DNA from: Modestobacter italicus
GTDB lineage: Bacteria > Actinomycetota > Actinomycetes > Mycobacteriales > Geodermatophilaceae
Direction: 5' to 3'
Assembly (NCBI RefSeq): GCF_019799965.1
Contig: NZ_JABGCJ010000003.1
Span: forward strand, 124,001-188,000
Length of the DNA: 64,000 nucleotides
The position numbers and the translations under genes are program-made. Positions 56,368-64,000 of this stretch are shown here, one piece after another. Within the stretch, counting starts at the first letter, position 1, and each line of letters starts with the position of its first letter. Below the pieces are notes generated by a model. It saw only the letters and a list, made by a program, of their open reading frames with translations, was not told where the DNA came from and did no database searches.

Positions 56368-57261
56368 ATGGGCCAGGCTCGCCCGGTGGTCGTCCCCGCG
56401 CACCGCCCGCCGGCGCTGCGGGGACGCGTCTTCCGTGGCACCGCAGCGGTCGGGGCGGGGCTGCTCACCCGCCGGCAACTGGACAGCGCTGCCTGGCACC
56501 GGCTCTTCCGCGACGTGTACGCGTGTGCCGACCTGACCGTCACGCACGAGCTGCGGGCGGTGGCCGCAGCGTCGGTCCTCCTTCCTGGCTCAGTCGTCAC
56601 CGGGGCCAGCGCCGCTGTCCTGTGGCGGGTGGACGCGGCGGGACCCGGGGATGACGTCGAGCTGACCGTGCCGCCGGGCACCCGGTCCAGCGCGGTTGCC
56701 GGAGTGCGCGTCCGGCGCGCCCTGCTGCGGCCCGGGGACGTCGCCCGCCGGCGCGGTGTCCCGGTCACCACTCCCGAGCGGACCGCGGTGTCGCTGGGCG
56801 CCGACCGGCCCCTCGACGAGGCCGTCGTGCTCATCGACCAGCTGGCCGCCGCCGGCCTGGTGGACGTCGGCGACGTCCGGGCGCTGGCCGCGGCGACCAC
56901 CGGCCGGGGGTGCCGGCGAGCTCGCGCCGCCGCCACGCTGGCCGACGGGCTGGCCGGCTCACCTCAGGAGACCCGACTGCGGCTGCTGCTGCACCGCGCC
57001 GAGCTACCGCCCCCGATCGCGCAGCACTCGGTGTACGACGGGCGGGTGTTCGTCGCCCGGGTGGACTTCGCCTGGCCCGCGCAGCGCCTGGCCCTCGAGT
57101 ACGACGGGCTCTGGCACGCCGAACCCGGCCAGTTCGCCGCCGACCGCCGTCGCCTCAACCGGCTGCTCGCCGCCGGCTGGCGGGTCCTCTTCGTGACGGC
57201 GGCCGACCTCCACCGCCCCGAGCAGCTGATCGCCCGGATCAGCGCCGAGCTCGCTCGCTGA
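56368..57261 (+). CDS. AbiEi-type/DUF559 (VSR-like nuclease fold) protein
   Basis: A 297-residue protein. The N-terminal half (about 20-130) resembles the AbiEi antitoxin winged-helix region (GLLTRRQLDSAAWHRLFRDVYAC, VTTPERTAVSL); the C-terminal half (about 195-295) resembles DUF559, a very short patch repair-like nuclease domain (VARVDFAWPAQRLALEYDGLWHA, RRRLNRLLAAGWRVLFVTAADL). The residues D, E and the (D/R)R pattern needed for catalysis are present. It is of a multi-copy actinobacterial type of unknown role, not a proven toxin-antitoxin. Start ATG at 56368 by length; no strong ribosome-binding site. It interrupts the acyl-CoA gene cluster. Confidence 0.78.
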   Translation: MGQARPVVVPAHRPPALRGRVFRGTAAVGAGLLTRRQLDSAAWHRLFRDVYACADLTVTHELRAVAAASVLLPGSVVTGASAAVLWRVDAAGPGDDVELTVPPGTRSSAVAGVRVRRALLRPGDVARRRGVPVTTPERTAVSLGADRPLDEAVVLIDQLAAAGLVDVGDVRALAAATTGRGCRRARAAATLADGLAGSPQETRLRLLLHRAELPPPIAQHSVYDGRVFVARVDFAWPAQRLALEYDGLWHAEPGQFAADRRRLNRLLAAGWRVLFVTAADLHRPEQLIARISAELAR

Positions 57262-57271
57262 GTGCCGGACT

Positions 57272-57337
57272 GTCGACGCCTCGACCCGAGCCCAGACGTC
57301 GATGTCCCGACACTCGGCGAGGCAGCGAGGCGTCGAC
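57272..57337. terminator. complex inverted repeat between convergent genes
   Basis: Outer arms GTCGACGCCTCG (57272-57283) and CGAGGCGTCGAC (57326-57337) match perfectly over 12 bases. An inner pair, CCGAG/CTCGG (57286-57290 and 57313-57317), encloses GACGTCGATGTC. It sits between the convergent DUF559 gene and FAD oxidoreductase gene and probably serves both as terminator. It contains the right copy of the 12-base repeat. Confidence 0.65.
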
Positions 57338-57338
57338 G

Positions 57339-58820
57339 TCAGGCGGGTGGGGCGGGGCGCAGGGGCGGGGCGTGCCGGATGCCGAACACCTCGCGCAGCG
57401 CCACGCGGGCGGCGTTGTCACCGCAGTGGCCGTGCACCGCCGGCCCCGGCGGGGTGGCCGAGGACGCCAGGTAGGTGCCGCGGACCGGGGTCTTGTAGGT
57501 GTTCCACCGCGGCACCGGCCGGGCCAGCATCTGCCGCAGCGACGCCTCGCCGTTGGAGATGTCCCCGCCCACGTCGTTGGGGTTCCACTGCTCCATCTCC
57601 CCGGCGTGCATGGTGTGCCGGGCCAGGATCGTGTCGCGGAAGCCGGGGGCGAACCGCTCGACCTGCGCCTCGATGGCGTCGGTCATGTTCACGGGCGAAC
57701 CGTGCGGCACGTGCACGTAGGCCCAGAACACGTGCCCGCCCTCCGGCGCCCGGGACGGGTCGACGACGGTGGGCTGGACGGCGAGCACGTAGGGCTTCTC
57801 CGACGCCCGCCCGGCCGCCGGCGCGGCCTCCCCGGCGATCGTCTCCTCCATCGTCCCGGCGACGTGGATGGTGCCCGCCCGGCGGACGTCGGGGTTGGTC
57901 CACGGCACCGGCTCGGACAGCGCCCAGTCGACCTTGAACACCCCCGGGCCGTGCTTGTACCGCCGCACCCAGCGCCGATAGCCCTCGGTGCCCTGGTCGC
58001 CGGCCATCGCGACGAACGCACCGGGCGAGGTGTCCAGCAGCACGGCCGGGACGCCGTCGAACTCGCGCAGGTCGGTGACCTCGTGCCCGGTGACGACCTC
58101 GCCGCCCTGCTGCTCCAGGGCGGTGACCATGGCATCGGCCAGCTGCTGCGAGCCGCCCTCGATCAGCGGCCAGCCGTTGTGGTGGCTCATCATCCCCAGG
58201 AACATGCCCAGCGCCGCGGTCAGCGGCCGGCTGAGGTCGAGCATCCCGTGCGCGGCGGCACCGGCGATCAGCGCCCGCGCCGCGTCGTCGTCGAAGTACC
58301 GGCGGGCCAGCCACGCCACGTTGGGCAGGCCCTGCAGCCCGAAGCCGGCCACCCCGGCGAACCCCCGGGTCGGGAGCCGGCGGAACGCCGAGGTCAGGAA
58401 GAAGTCGGTGATCTCGTCGGCCTGGCGCAGCAGCGGCCCGAACAGCTTGCGGTAGCCGGCGCCGTCCCGGCCCAGCCCGTCCGCGGTCTGCTCCAGGGAG
58501 TGGTGCGAGAGCGCCGCCCGGCCGCCGTCCAGCGGGTGGGCGAAGTTGATCTCCGGCTGCAGCAGCCGCACGCCGCGGGAGGCGAGGTCGAACTCCTGGA
58601 AGAACGGGGCGGTCGCGGCCATCGGGTGCACCGAGGCGCAGATGTCGTGCCGGTAGCCCGGCAGCGTGACCTCCTCGGTGCGCAGACCGCCACCGGCCCG
58701 GTCGCCGCGCTCCACCACCCGCACCGCCAGCCCGGCCGCGGCCAGGCGCAACGCGGCCGCCAGCCCGTTCGGGCCGGCTCCGACGACGACGGCGTCCGGG
58801 GTCCCGTTCACCCGCGCCAT
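57339..58820 (-). CDS. Phytoene dehydrogenase-related FAD oxidoreductase
   Basis: A 493-residue FAD enzyme. The N-terminal dinucleotide fold reads VVVGAGPNGLAAALRLAAAGL (near residues 11-30), continuing VVERGDRAGGG; the C-terminal family segments HDICASVHPMA, EGGSQQLADAMV and VRGTYLASSATPPGPAVHGHCGDNAA are of the PYROXD2/CrtI-like group of unknown substrate. No carotenoid gene is adjacent, so a desaturase role cannot be claimed. The ATG is preceded by GGGCAGG. It may have been separated from the mutase genes by the AbiEi/DUF559 insertion. Confidence 0.82.
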   Translation of the reverse strand: MARVNGTPDAVVVGAGPNGLAAALRLAAAGLAVRVVERGDRAGGGLRTEEVTLPGYRHDICASVHPMAATAPFFQEFDLASRGVRLLQPEINFAHPLDGGRAALSHHSLEQTADGLGRDGAGYRKLFGPLLRQADEITDFFLTSAFRRLPTRGFAGVAGFGLQGLPNVAWLARRYFDDDAARALIAGAAAHGMLDLSRPLTAALGMFLGMMSHHNGWPLIEGGSQQLADAMVTALEQQGGEVVTGHEVTDLREFDGVPAVLLDTSPGAFVAMAGDQGTEGYRRWVRRYKHGPGVFKVDWALSEPVPWTNPDVRRAGTIHVAGTMEETIAGEAAPAAGRASEKPYVLAVQPTVVDPSRAPEGGHVFWAYVHVPHGSPVNMTDAIEAQVERFAPGFRDTILARHTMHAGEMEQWNPNDVGGDISNGEASLRQMLARPVPRWNTYKTPVRGTYLASSATPPGPAVHGHCGDNAARVALREVFGIRHAPPLRPAPPA

Positions 58821-58835
58821 CCTGCCCGTCGCGTC

Positions 58836-59840
58836 CTAGAGCTGCGCGATGAGCTGGTCGGCGGCGCGGTAGGGGTCGGTCTCCCCGGCCACCACCTGCT
58901 CGGCGAGCGCGCCCAGCGCCGCGGAACCGGCGACGTCGCCCATCCGCTCCCGCAACCCGGCCAGCGCGATCGCCTCGACCTCCCGGGCGGCCCGCTCGAC
59001 CCGGCGGCGGCGCCCCTCGCCGGAGGAGGCCAGCCAGTCACCGTGCTCCGTGATGCGGGCCACGACGTCCTCGACCCCGTTGTCGGTGTCGCGGGAGGCG
59101 ACGGTCTTGACGATCGGCGGCCGCCAGGCGCCGGCCTCGGTGTGCCGGCCGCCCAGGGAGAGCATCGCCCGCAGGTCGCGCACGGTCTGGTCGGCGCCGT
59201 CGCGGTCGGCCTTGTTGACCACGAAGACGTCGGCGACCTCGAGGATGCCGGCCTTGGCGGCCTGGATGCCGTCGCCCATCCCGGGAGCGAGCAGCACCAG
59301 CGTGGTGTCGGCCAGCGAGGCGACCTCCAGCTCGGACTGCCCCACCCCGACGGTCTCGACCAGGACGACGTCGCAGCCGGCCGCGTCGAGCACCCGCAGC
59401 GCCTGGGGCGTGGCCCAGGCAAGCCCGCCCAGGTGCCCGCGGGAGGCCATCGAGCGGATGTAGACGCCGCCGTCGCCGGCGTGGTCCTGCATCCGCACCC
59501 GGTCGCCGAGCAGCGCGCCCCCGGAGAACGGCGACGAGGGGTCGACCGCGAGCACGCCGACCCGCTGCCCGGCCTGCCGGAACGCGCGCACCAGCGCGGT
59601 GGTCGTCGTCGACTTGCCGACCCCCGGCGGCCCGGTGAGACCGAGCACCCGGGCCCGCCCGGTGTGCGGGGCCAGCGCGGCGGCGACGTCGCGCAGCAGC
59701 GGGCTGGCGTCCTCGACCAGCGAGATCAGCCGGGCGACCGCGCGGGCCTCACCCGCGCGGGCGCCCTCGACCAGCGCGGGGACGTCGGCCGCCCGCCGGC
59801 CCCGCCGTCCGGGGGGCGACGACGGGACCGCGGAGGTCAC
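58836..59840 (-). CDS. meaB: MeaB/ArgK-like mutase-associated GTPase
   Basis: A 334-residue G3E-type GTPase that protects and loads B12-dependent acyl-CoA mutases. The P-loop is [13 protein letters not shown] (near 68-78), followed by [30 protein letters not shown] and NKADRDGAD (guanine specificity). The GTG start overlaps the thiolase stop codon (GTGA). Upstream open codons belong to the thiolase gene. Presence near the mutase strongly suggests it serves that enzyme. Confidence 0.93.
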   Translation of the reverse strand: MTSAVPSSPPGRRGRRAADVPALVEGARAGEARAVARLISLVEDASPLLRDVAAALAPHTGRARVLGLTGPPGVGKSTTTTALVRAFRQAGQRVGVLAVDPSSPFSGGALLGDRVRMQDHAGDGGVYIRSMASRGHLGGLAWATPQALRVLDAAGCDVVLVETVGVGQSELEVASLADTTLVLLAPGMGDGIQAAKAGILEVADVFVVNKADRDGADQTVRDLRAMLSLGGRHTEAGAWRPPIVKTVASRDTDNGVEDVVARITEHGDWLASSGEGRRRRVERAAREVEAIALAGLRERMGDVAGSAALGALAEQVVAGETDPYRAADQLIAQL

Positions 59841-61057
59841 GCCTGGGCGGACAGCGGCCGGGCGGGCACGTGCAGGAGCAGCGCGTCGCCCTGGCCTCCG
59901 CCGCCGCACAGCGCCGCGGCACCCACGCCACCGCCGCGGCGGCCCAGCTCGAGCACCAGGTCCAGCACGATCCGGGCGCCGCTCATCCCGACCGGGTGGC
60001 CCAGCGCGATCGCCCCGCCGTTGGGGTTGACCTTCGCCGGGTCGATCCCGAGCTCGCGGGTGGAGACGATGGCGACGGCGGCGAAGGCCTCGTTGAGCTC
60101 GACCAGGTCGAGGTCCTTCGGGTCGATCCCCTCCCGCGCGCACGCCTTCTGGACGGCGCGGGACGGCTGGGTCTGCAGGGTGGCGTCCGGGCCGGCGACG
60201 ACGCCGTGCGCACCGATCTCGGCGAGCACGGTCAGCCCCAGCTCCGATGCCTTCGCCGCGGACATCACCACGACCGCGCAGGCGCCGTCGGAGATCTGCG
60301 AGGCCGACGCCGCGGTGATCGTGCCGTCCTTCGCGAACGCCGGCTTGAGCTTGGCCAGGCTCTCCGCGGTGGTGTCGGGGCGGATGCCCTCGTCCTCGCG
60401 GAACTCGATCGGGTCGCCCTTGCGCTGCGGGATGAGCACCGGGGTGATCTCGGCGTCGAAGATCCCGTCCTTGGCCGCCCGGGCGGCGCGCTGGTGGCTC
60501 TCCGCGGCGTAGGCGTCCTGCTCCTCACGGGTCAGCCCGTAGCGGCTGTTGGAGTCCTCGGTGAGCTTGCCCATCGCGACCTGGTCGAAGGTGTCGGTGA
60601 GCCCGTCGTGCGCCATCGCGTCGACCAGCGCCACGTCGCCGAACTTGGTGCCGGTGCGGGAGCCGGGCAGCAGGTGCGGGGCCTGGGTCATCGACTCCAT
60701 GCCGCCGGCCACGACGACGTCGAACTCGCCGGCGCGGATGAGCTGGTCGGCCAGCGCGATCGCGTCCAGGCCGGAGAGGCAGACCTTGTTCAGGGTGAAG
60801 GAGGGCACCGACATCGGGATGCCACCGGCGACCGCGGCGGGCCGGGCGGGGTTCTGTCCGGCGCCGGCCTGGATGACGTGGCCCATGATCACGTAGTCGA
60901 CCTGCTCGCCGGTGATCCCGGCGCGCTCGAGGGCTGCCTTGATCGCGATGCCGCCCAGGTCGGCCGCGGAGAAGTCCTTCAGCGAGCCGAGCAGGCGGCC
61001 CATCGGCGTCCGGGCGCCGCCGACGATGACGGAACGGGTGGGTGCGGGCTTGCTCAT
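59837..61057 (-). CDS. Acetyl-CoA acetyltransferase (thiolase)
   Basis: A 406-residue thiolase making or cleaving acetoacetyl-CoA. The acyl-accepting cysteine is in [10 protein letters not shown] (near 90); [21 protein letters not shown] (catalytic His) and [13 protein letters not shown] (second Cys, near 382) are all intact. The ATG at 61057 has GGAG five bases upstream and the family start ([20 protein letters not shown]). It overlaps meaB downstream. The neighbours support a role in feeding the acyl-CoA (ethylmalonyl/butyryl) route. Confidence 0.93.
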   Translation of the reverse strand: MSKPAPTRSVIVGGARTPMGRLLGSLKDFSAADLGGIAIKAALERAGITGEQVDYVIMGHVIQAGAGQNPARPAAVAGGIPMSVPSFTLNKVCLSGLDAIALADQLIRAGEFDVVVAGGMESMTQAPHLLPGSRTGTKFGDVALVDAMAHDGLTDTFDQVAMGKLTEDSNSRYGLTREEQDAYAAESHQRAARAAKDGIFDAEITPVLIPQRKGDPIEFREDEGIRPDTTAESLAKLKPAFAKDGTITAASASQISDGACAVVVMSAAKASELGLTVLAEIGAHGVVAGPDATLQTQPSRAVQKACAREGIDPKDLDLVELNEAFAAVAIVSTRELGIDPAKVNPNGGAIALGHPVGMSGARIVLDLVLELGRRGGGVGAAALCGGGGQGDALLLHVPARPLSAQA

Positions 61058-61255
61058 CGAGGCTCCAGTGGCTCCCGGTCGCCGCCGTTGGCGACCGTCT
61101 CGGCAGGGCAGCGCGCAGGCCCTCGGGGCACCACGGGCTGCCGCCAGGATAGGGCGCGGGCCGATCCCGGCAGCCCGGACGGTGACCGACGTCACTGTCC
61201 GGTCCGCGCCGGGCGGGCCTCCCCGTCGCGCGCGGGCGGCGGCAGGATGCGGGAG

Positions 61256-61708
61256 GTGACCGACGACGCGCACCCCGGCCTGACCGGCGACCTGTTCACC
61301 ACCATCGACCACGTCGGCATCGCCGTCCCCGACCTGGACGAGGCGATCGCGTTCTACGCGGCGACCTTCGGCATCTCTTCGGTGCACGAGGAGACCAACG
61401 AGGAGCAGGGCGTCCGCGAGGCGATGCTCACCGTGGGCTCGGGCGAGACGCGGGTCCAGCTGCTCGCGCCGCTGACGCCGGAGTCGACGATCGCCAAGTT
61501 CATCGGCCGCTCCGGCCCGGGGCTGCAGCAGCTGGCCTTCCGGGTGACCGACCTCGATGCGGTCAGCGCCACGCTGCGCGAGCGCGGGCTGCGACTGCTC
61601 TACGGCGCCCCCCGCCGCGGCACGTCGGGCAGCCGGGTCAACTTCGTGCACCCCAAGGACGCCGGCGGCGTGCTCGTGGAGCTCGTCGAGCCCGCCGCGC
61701 ACGGATGA
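61256..61708 (+). CDS. mce: Methylmalonyl-CoA epimerase
   Basis: A 150-residue VOC-fold epimerase interconverting the (R) and (S) forms of methylmalonyl-CoA (and, in some organisms, ethylmalonyl-CoA). The metal ligands are in [17 protein letters not shown], the middle segment QQLAFRV and C-terminal [12 protein letters not shown] at 61256 is seven bases after CAGGAT (leaderless); an in-frame ATG at 61247 overlaps that box and is less likely. It is divergent from the thiolase gene and precedes ccr. Confidence 0.88.
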   Translation: MTDDAHPGLTGDLFTTIDHVGIAVPDLDEAIAFYAATFGISSVHEETNEEQGVREAMLTVGSGETRVQLLAPLTPESTIAKFIGRSGPGLQQLAFRVTDLDAVSATLRERGLRLLYGAPRRGTSGSRVNFVHPKDAGGVLVELVEPAAHG

Positions 61709-61752
61709 GTCGCCTGCGTCACACGACCTGGTCAGCCCGAGCTACCCGCCAG

Positions 61753-61758
61753 TAACCT
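61753..61758 (+). promoter_or_regulatory. ccr -10 box
   Basis: TAACCT lies 51 bases before the ccr ATG. Unlike most neighbours, ccr has a normal leader and a Shine-Dalgarno (GGGAG eight bases from the ATG), so it is probably expressed from its own promoter. Confidence 0.45.
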
Positions 61759-61809
61759 CCGCCCACCGCACTGCACCCTCCGAGCCAACGACGACCCGGG
61801 AGCGCACGC

Positions 61810-63141
61810 ATGGACCAGATCAGGGACGCCATCCTCGCCGACGACCTCGACGCGATCGGAGGGCTCCCGACACCGGGGTCCTACCGCGCGGTGCTGGTCC
61901 GCAAGGACGAGCAGGAGGTGTTCGAGGGCCTGGCGACGAGGGACAAGGACCCCCGCCGCTCCCTGCACGTCGAGGAGGTGCCGACCCCGGAGCTGGGCCC
62001 GGGCGAGGCACTGGTGGCGGTGATGGCCTCGTCGGTCAACTACAACACCGTCTGGACGTCGATCTTCGAGCCGGTGTCGACCTTCGGCTTCCTCGCCCGC
62101 TACGGCCGGCTCAACGACCTGACGAAGAAGCACGACCTGCCCTACCACGTGGTCGGCTCGGACCTCTCCGGCGTGGTGGTCCGGGTCGGCCCCGGGGTGA
62201 ACAAGTGGAAGCCCGGCGACGAGGTGGTCGCGCACTGCCTGTCGGTCGAGCTGGAGGACCCGGCCGGCCACGACGACACGATGATGGACCCGCAGCAGCG
62301 CATCTGGGGGTTCGAGACCAACTTCGGCGGCCTGGCCGAGCTCTCCCTGGTCAAGAGCAACCAGCTGATGCCCAAGCCGGCCCACCTCACCTGGGAGGAG
62401 GCCGCCTGCCCCGGGCTGGTCAACTCCACCGCCTACCGGCAGCTGGTCAGCCGCAACGGCGCGGCCATGAAGCAGGGTGACGTCGTCCTGATCTGGGGCG
62501 CCTCCGGTGGCCTGGGCTCCTACGCCACGCAGATGGCGCTCAACGGCGGCGCGATCCCGGTCTGCGTGGTCGGCAGCCCGGAGAAGGCCGAGATCGTCCG
62601 CTCCATGGGCGCCGAGCTGGTGATCGACCGCTCGGCCGAGCAGTACCGGTTCTGGAAGGACGAGGACACCCAGGACCCCGACGAGTGGAAGCGGCTGGGC
62701 GCCAGGATCCGCGAGCTCACCGGCGGGGACGACGCGGACATCGTGTTCGAGCACCCGGGCCGGGAGACCTTCGGCGCCAGCGTCTACGTCGCCCGCCGCG
62801 GCGGGACGATCGTCACCTGCGCCTCGACCAGCGGGTACCTGCACTCCTACGACAACCGCTACCTCTGGATGAACCTGAAGCGGATCGTCGGCTCGCACTT
62901 CGCCAACTACCGCGAGGCGTGGGAGGCCAACCGCCTGATCCAGCGGGGGCTGATCCACCCGACGCTGTCGAAGACCTACGCCATGGAGGACGTCGGCCAG
63001 GCCGCCTACGACGTCCACCGCAACCTGCACCAGGGCAAGGTCGGGGTGCTCACCCTCGCCCCCGAGCAGGGCCTGGGCGTGCGGGACACGGCGCTGCGCG
63101 AGCAGCACCTGACGGCGATCAACCGGTTCCGGGACCAGTGA
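61810..63141 (+). CDS. ccr: Crotonyl-CoA carboxylase/reductase
   Basis: Ccr reduces crotonyl-CoA with NADPH while fixing CO2 to give ethylmalonyl-CoA. The 443-residue protein belongs to the medium-chain dehydrogenase family; the CO2-site residues described for Ccr are conserved: Asn in NYNTVW (near 78), Phe-Glu in GFETNFGG (near 167-168) and His in GSHFANYREAW (near 362). The NADPH motif WGASGGLGSYATQ is near 230. A reductase-only enzyme would not need all of these. It supplies the ethylmalonyl-CoA pathway or polyketide extender units. Confidence 0.95.
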   Translation: MDQIRDAILADDLDAIGGLPTPGSYRAVLVRKDEQEVFEGLATRDKDPRRSLHVEEVPTPELGPGEALVAVMASSVNYNTVWTSIFEPVSTFGFLARYGRLNDLTKKHDLPYHVVGSDLSGVVVRVGPGVNKWKPGDEVVAHCLSVELEDPAGHDDTMMDPQQRIWGFETNFGGLAELSLVKSNQLMPKPAHLTWEEAACPGLVNSTAYRQLVSRNGAAMKQGDVVLIWGASGGLGSYATQMALNGGAIPVCVVGSPEKAEIVRSMGAELVIDRSAEQYRFWKDEDTQDPDEWKRLGARIRELTGGDDADIVFEHPGRETFGASVYVARRGGTIVTCASTSGYLHSYDNRYLWMNLKRIVGSHFANYREAWEANRLIQRGLIHPTLSKTYAMEDVGQAAYDVHRNLHQGKVGVLTLAPEQGLGVRDTALREQHLTAINRFRDQ

Positions 63142-63278
63142 CCGCACGGGCCCCCGCCGGGCCCGTGCACGGCGCCCTGCCGGTCCCGGCGAGGACCGGC
63201 GGGGCGGGGTCTGGGAGTTCGCTGGGAGCGGTCCACGACACGCTGACCGCACCCCCGGATCAATGCGAGGATGACGGC

Positions 63279-64000
63279 ATGAGCGACCCCCGCGACGAAC
63301 TGATCGACTACCGCGACAGTGGGCCGACCTTCGACGTCGTCCGCAAGGGGTACGACCGCGAGCAGGTGGCCGAGACGCTGGCCGGCCTGGACGCCGACCT
63401 GCGCGTCGCGCTCGCCGACCGCGACGCCGCCGTCGCCCGCTCCGCCGACCTGGCCCGCCAGCTGCAGGCGCTGCACGGTGAGGTCGAGTCGCTGCGCCGC
63501 CGCGCGGCCACCGCCAGCGCGCCCACGTTCGAGAACATGGGCGAGCGGATCTCCAACATGCTGCGGCTGGCCGAGGAGGAGGCCGCGGAGATCCGGCGCG
63601 CGGCCGAGGAGCAGGCGGCCCAGCTCCAGGCGGCCGTGGCCGCCGAGGCCGAGGCGATCCGCGAGCGGGTGGCCGGCGAGGAGCGCGCGCTGGGCGAGCG
63701 GTCGGCCGCCAGCCGGGCGGAGGCCGAGCGGCTGGTCGTCGAGGCCCGGCAGCACGCCGAGCAGATCGCCGCCGTCGCGCAGGCGCGCGCCGACGACCTG
63801 GTGGCCAAGGCCCAGGAGCGGGTGGCCCGGCTGGACGCCGACTCGCAGGCCCGCCGCGCCAAGGCCGAGCAGGACTTCGAGATCGCCCAGCGCGCCCGCC
63901 GCACGGAGGCGGCCCGGCTGGAGGAGGAGCGGGAGCGCACCTCGATCGCGACCGCTCAGCAGCGGGTGGCCGAGGCCGACGAGCGGGCCCGCCGCACCGT
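63279..64000 (+). CDS. FilP/Scy-like coiled-coil protein (5' part)
   Basis: Runs off the window; 240 residues are visible. The N terminus, FDVVRKGYDREQVAETLAGL, is the DivIVA-like segment; residue about 85 onwards shows NMGERISNMLRLAEEEAAEIRR and then a long, nearly uninterrupted coiled coil rich in Ala, Glu and Arg (EEQAAQLQAAVAAEAEAI). This is the arrangement of Streptomyces FilP and Scy, which lie next to the epimerase gene there (from memory) and build a polar cytoskeleton. The ATG is six bases after GAGGAT, so it is likely leaderless. The full length is unknown. Confidence 0.8.
   Translation, partial: MSDPRDELIDYRDSGPTFDVVRKGYDREQVAETLAGLDADLRVALADRDAAVARSADLARQLQALHGEVESLRRRAATASAPTFENMGERISNMLRLAEEEAAEIRRAAEEQAAQLQAAVAAEAEAIRERVAGEERALGERSAASRAEAERLVVEARQHAEQIAAVAQARADDLVAKAQERVARLDADSQARRAKAEQDFEIAQRARRTEAARLEEERERTSIATAQQRVAEADERARRT

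Overview
The window is a very GC-rich (well above 70% by eye), densely packed actinobacterial chromosome segment. Frequent GTG starts, many genes with a -10 box only 6-8 bases before the start codon, a complete GlgE glycogen pathway, crotonyl-CoA carboxylase/reductase and a FilP-like coiled-coil protein point to Actinobacteria. The overall style suggests Geodermatophilaceae (Blastococcus, Geodermatophilus, Modestobacter), but that family assignment is inference. I see no rRNA, tRNA, CRISPR array, insertion sequence or prophage. Almost everything is core metabolism in conserved order.

Layout. 1-4.0 kb: branched-chain amino acid operon ilvB-ilvN-ilvC (minus strand), preceded by a leader peptide and an attenuator. 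4.0-9.5 kb: two overlapping membrane PAS/GGDEF/EAL genes; the second has a degenerate GGDEF motif. 9.6-13.3 kb: ilvD, a bile acid:sodium symporter-type carrier and a divergent XRE-family regulator sharing an operator-like palindrome. 13.3-16.6 kb: PH-domain protein, 2-hydroxyacid dehydrogenase, glucose/sorbosone dehydrogenase-type lipoprotein, GNAT. 16.6-23.2 kb: gatC-gatA-(small membrane protein)-gatB, a divergent ACT protein, ligA. 23.4-28.7 kb: HNH endonuclease of the 13E12 type, a decayed small gene, a short MetE-like protein, a secreted 5'-nucleotidase. 28.8-33.0 kb: mnmA, cysteine desulfurase, etfA, etfB. 33.1-36.4 kb: cysteine synthase-fold enzyme, VOC protein, enoyl-CoA hydratase, ABC ATPase. 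36.4-51.3 kb: glycogen/trehalose region (glgX, FHA protein, glgP, then glgE-treS-mak-glgB). 51.4-63.1 kb: zinc metallopeptidase lipoprotein, thioredoxin-TPR protein, acyl-CoA mutase (icmA type), MarR regulator, AbiEi/DUF559 protein, FAD oxidoreductase, MeaB-like GTPase, thiolase, epimerase, ccr. 63.3 kb to the end: 5' part of a FilP/Scy-like cytoskeletal gene.

How they fit. IlvBN, IlvC and IlvD make isoleucine, valine and leucine precursors under attenuation control. GlgE, TreS, maltokinase and GlgB form the trehalose-to-alpha-glucan route, with GlgX and GlgP for breakdown. Thiolase, Ccr, epimerase, mutase and MeaB would link acetyl-CoA, butyryl/ethylmalonyl-CoA and methylmalonyl-CoA metabolism. 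Cysteine desulfurase hands sulfur to MnmA. The order recalls two blocks of the Mycobacterium tuberculosis chromosome (ilv to fixA; glgP to the epimerase) and the Streptomyces icmA-meaB-thiolase-epimerase-scy/filP block; this comparison is from memory.

Most unusual features: (1) a family of palindromic elements placed directly after stop codons, with compensating arm changes, two of them inside operons; (2) a roughly 315-residue histone-H1-like, lysine/alanine/proline-rich extension on GlgB; (3) an operator-like palindrome between ilvN and ilvC; (4) about fifteen apparently leaderless promoters; (5) a decayed small gene; (6) an AbiEi/DUF559 gene inserted in the acyl-CoA cluster and bracketed by short repeats.
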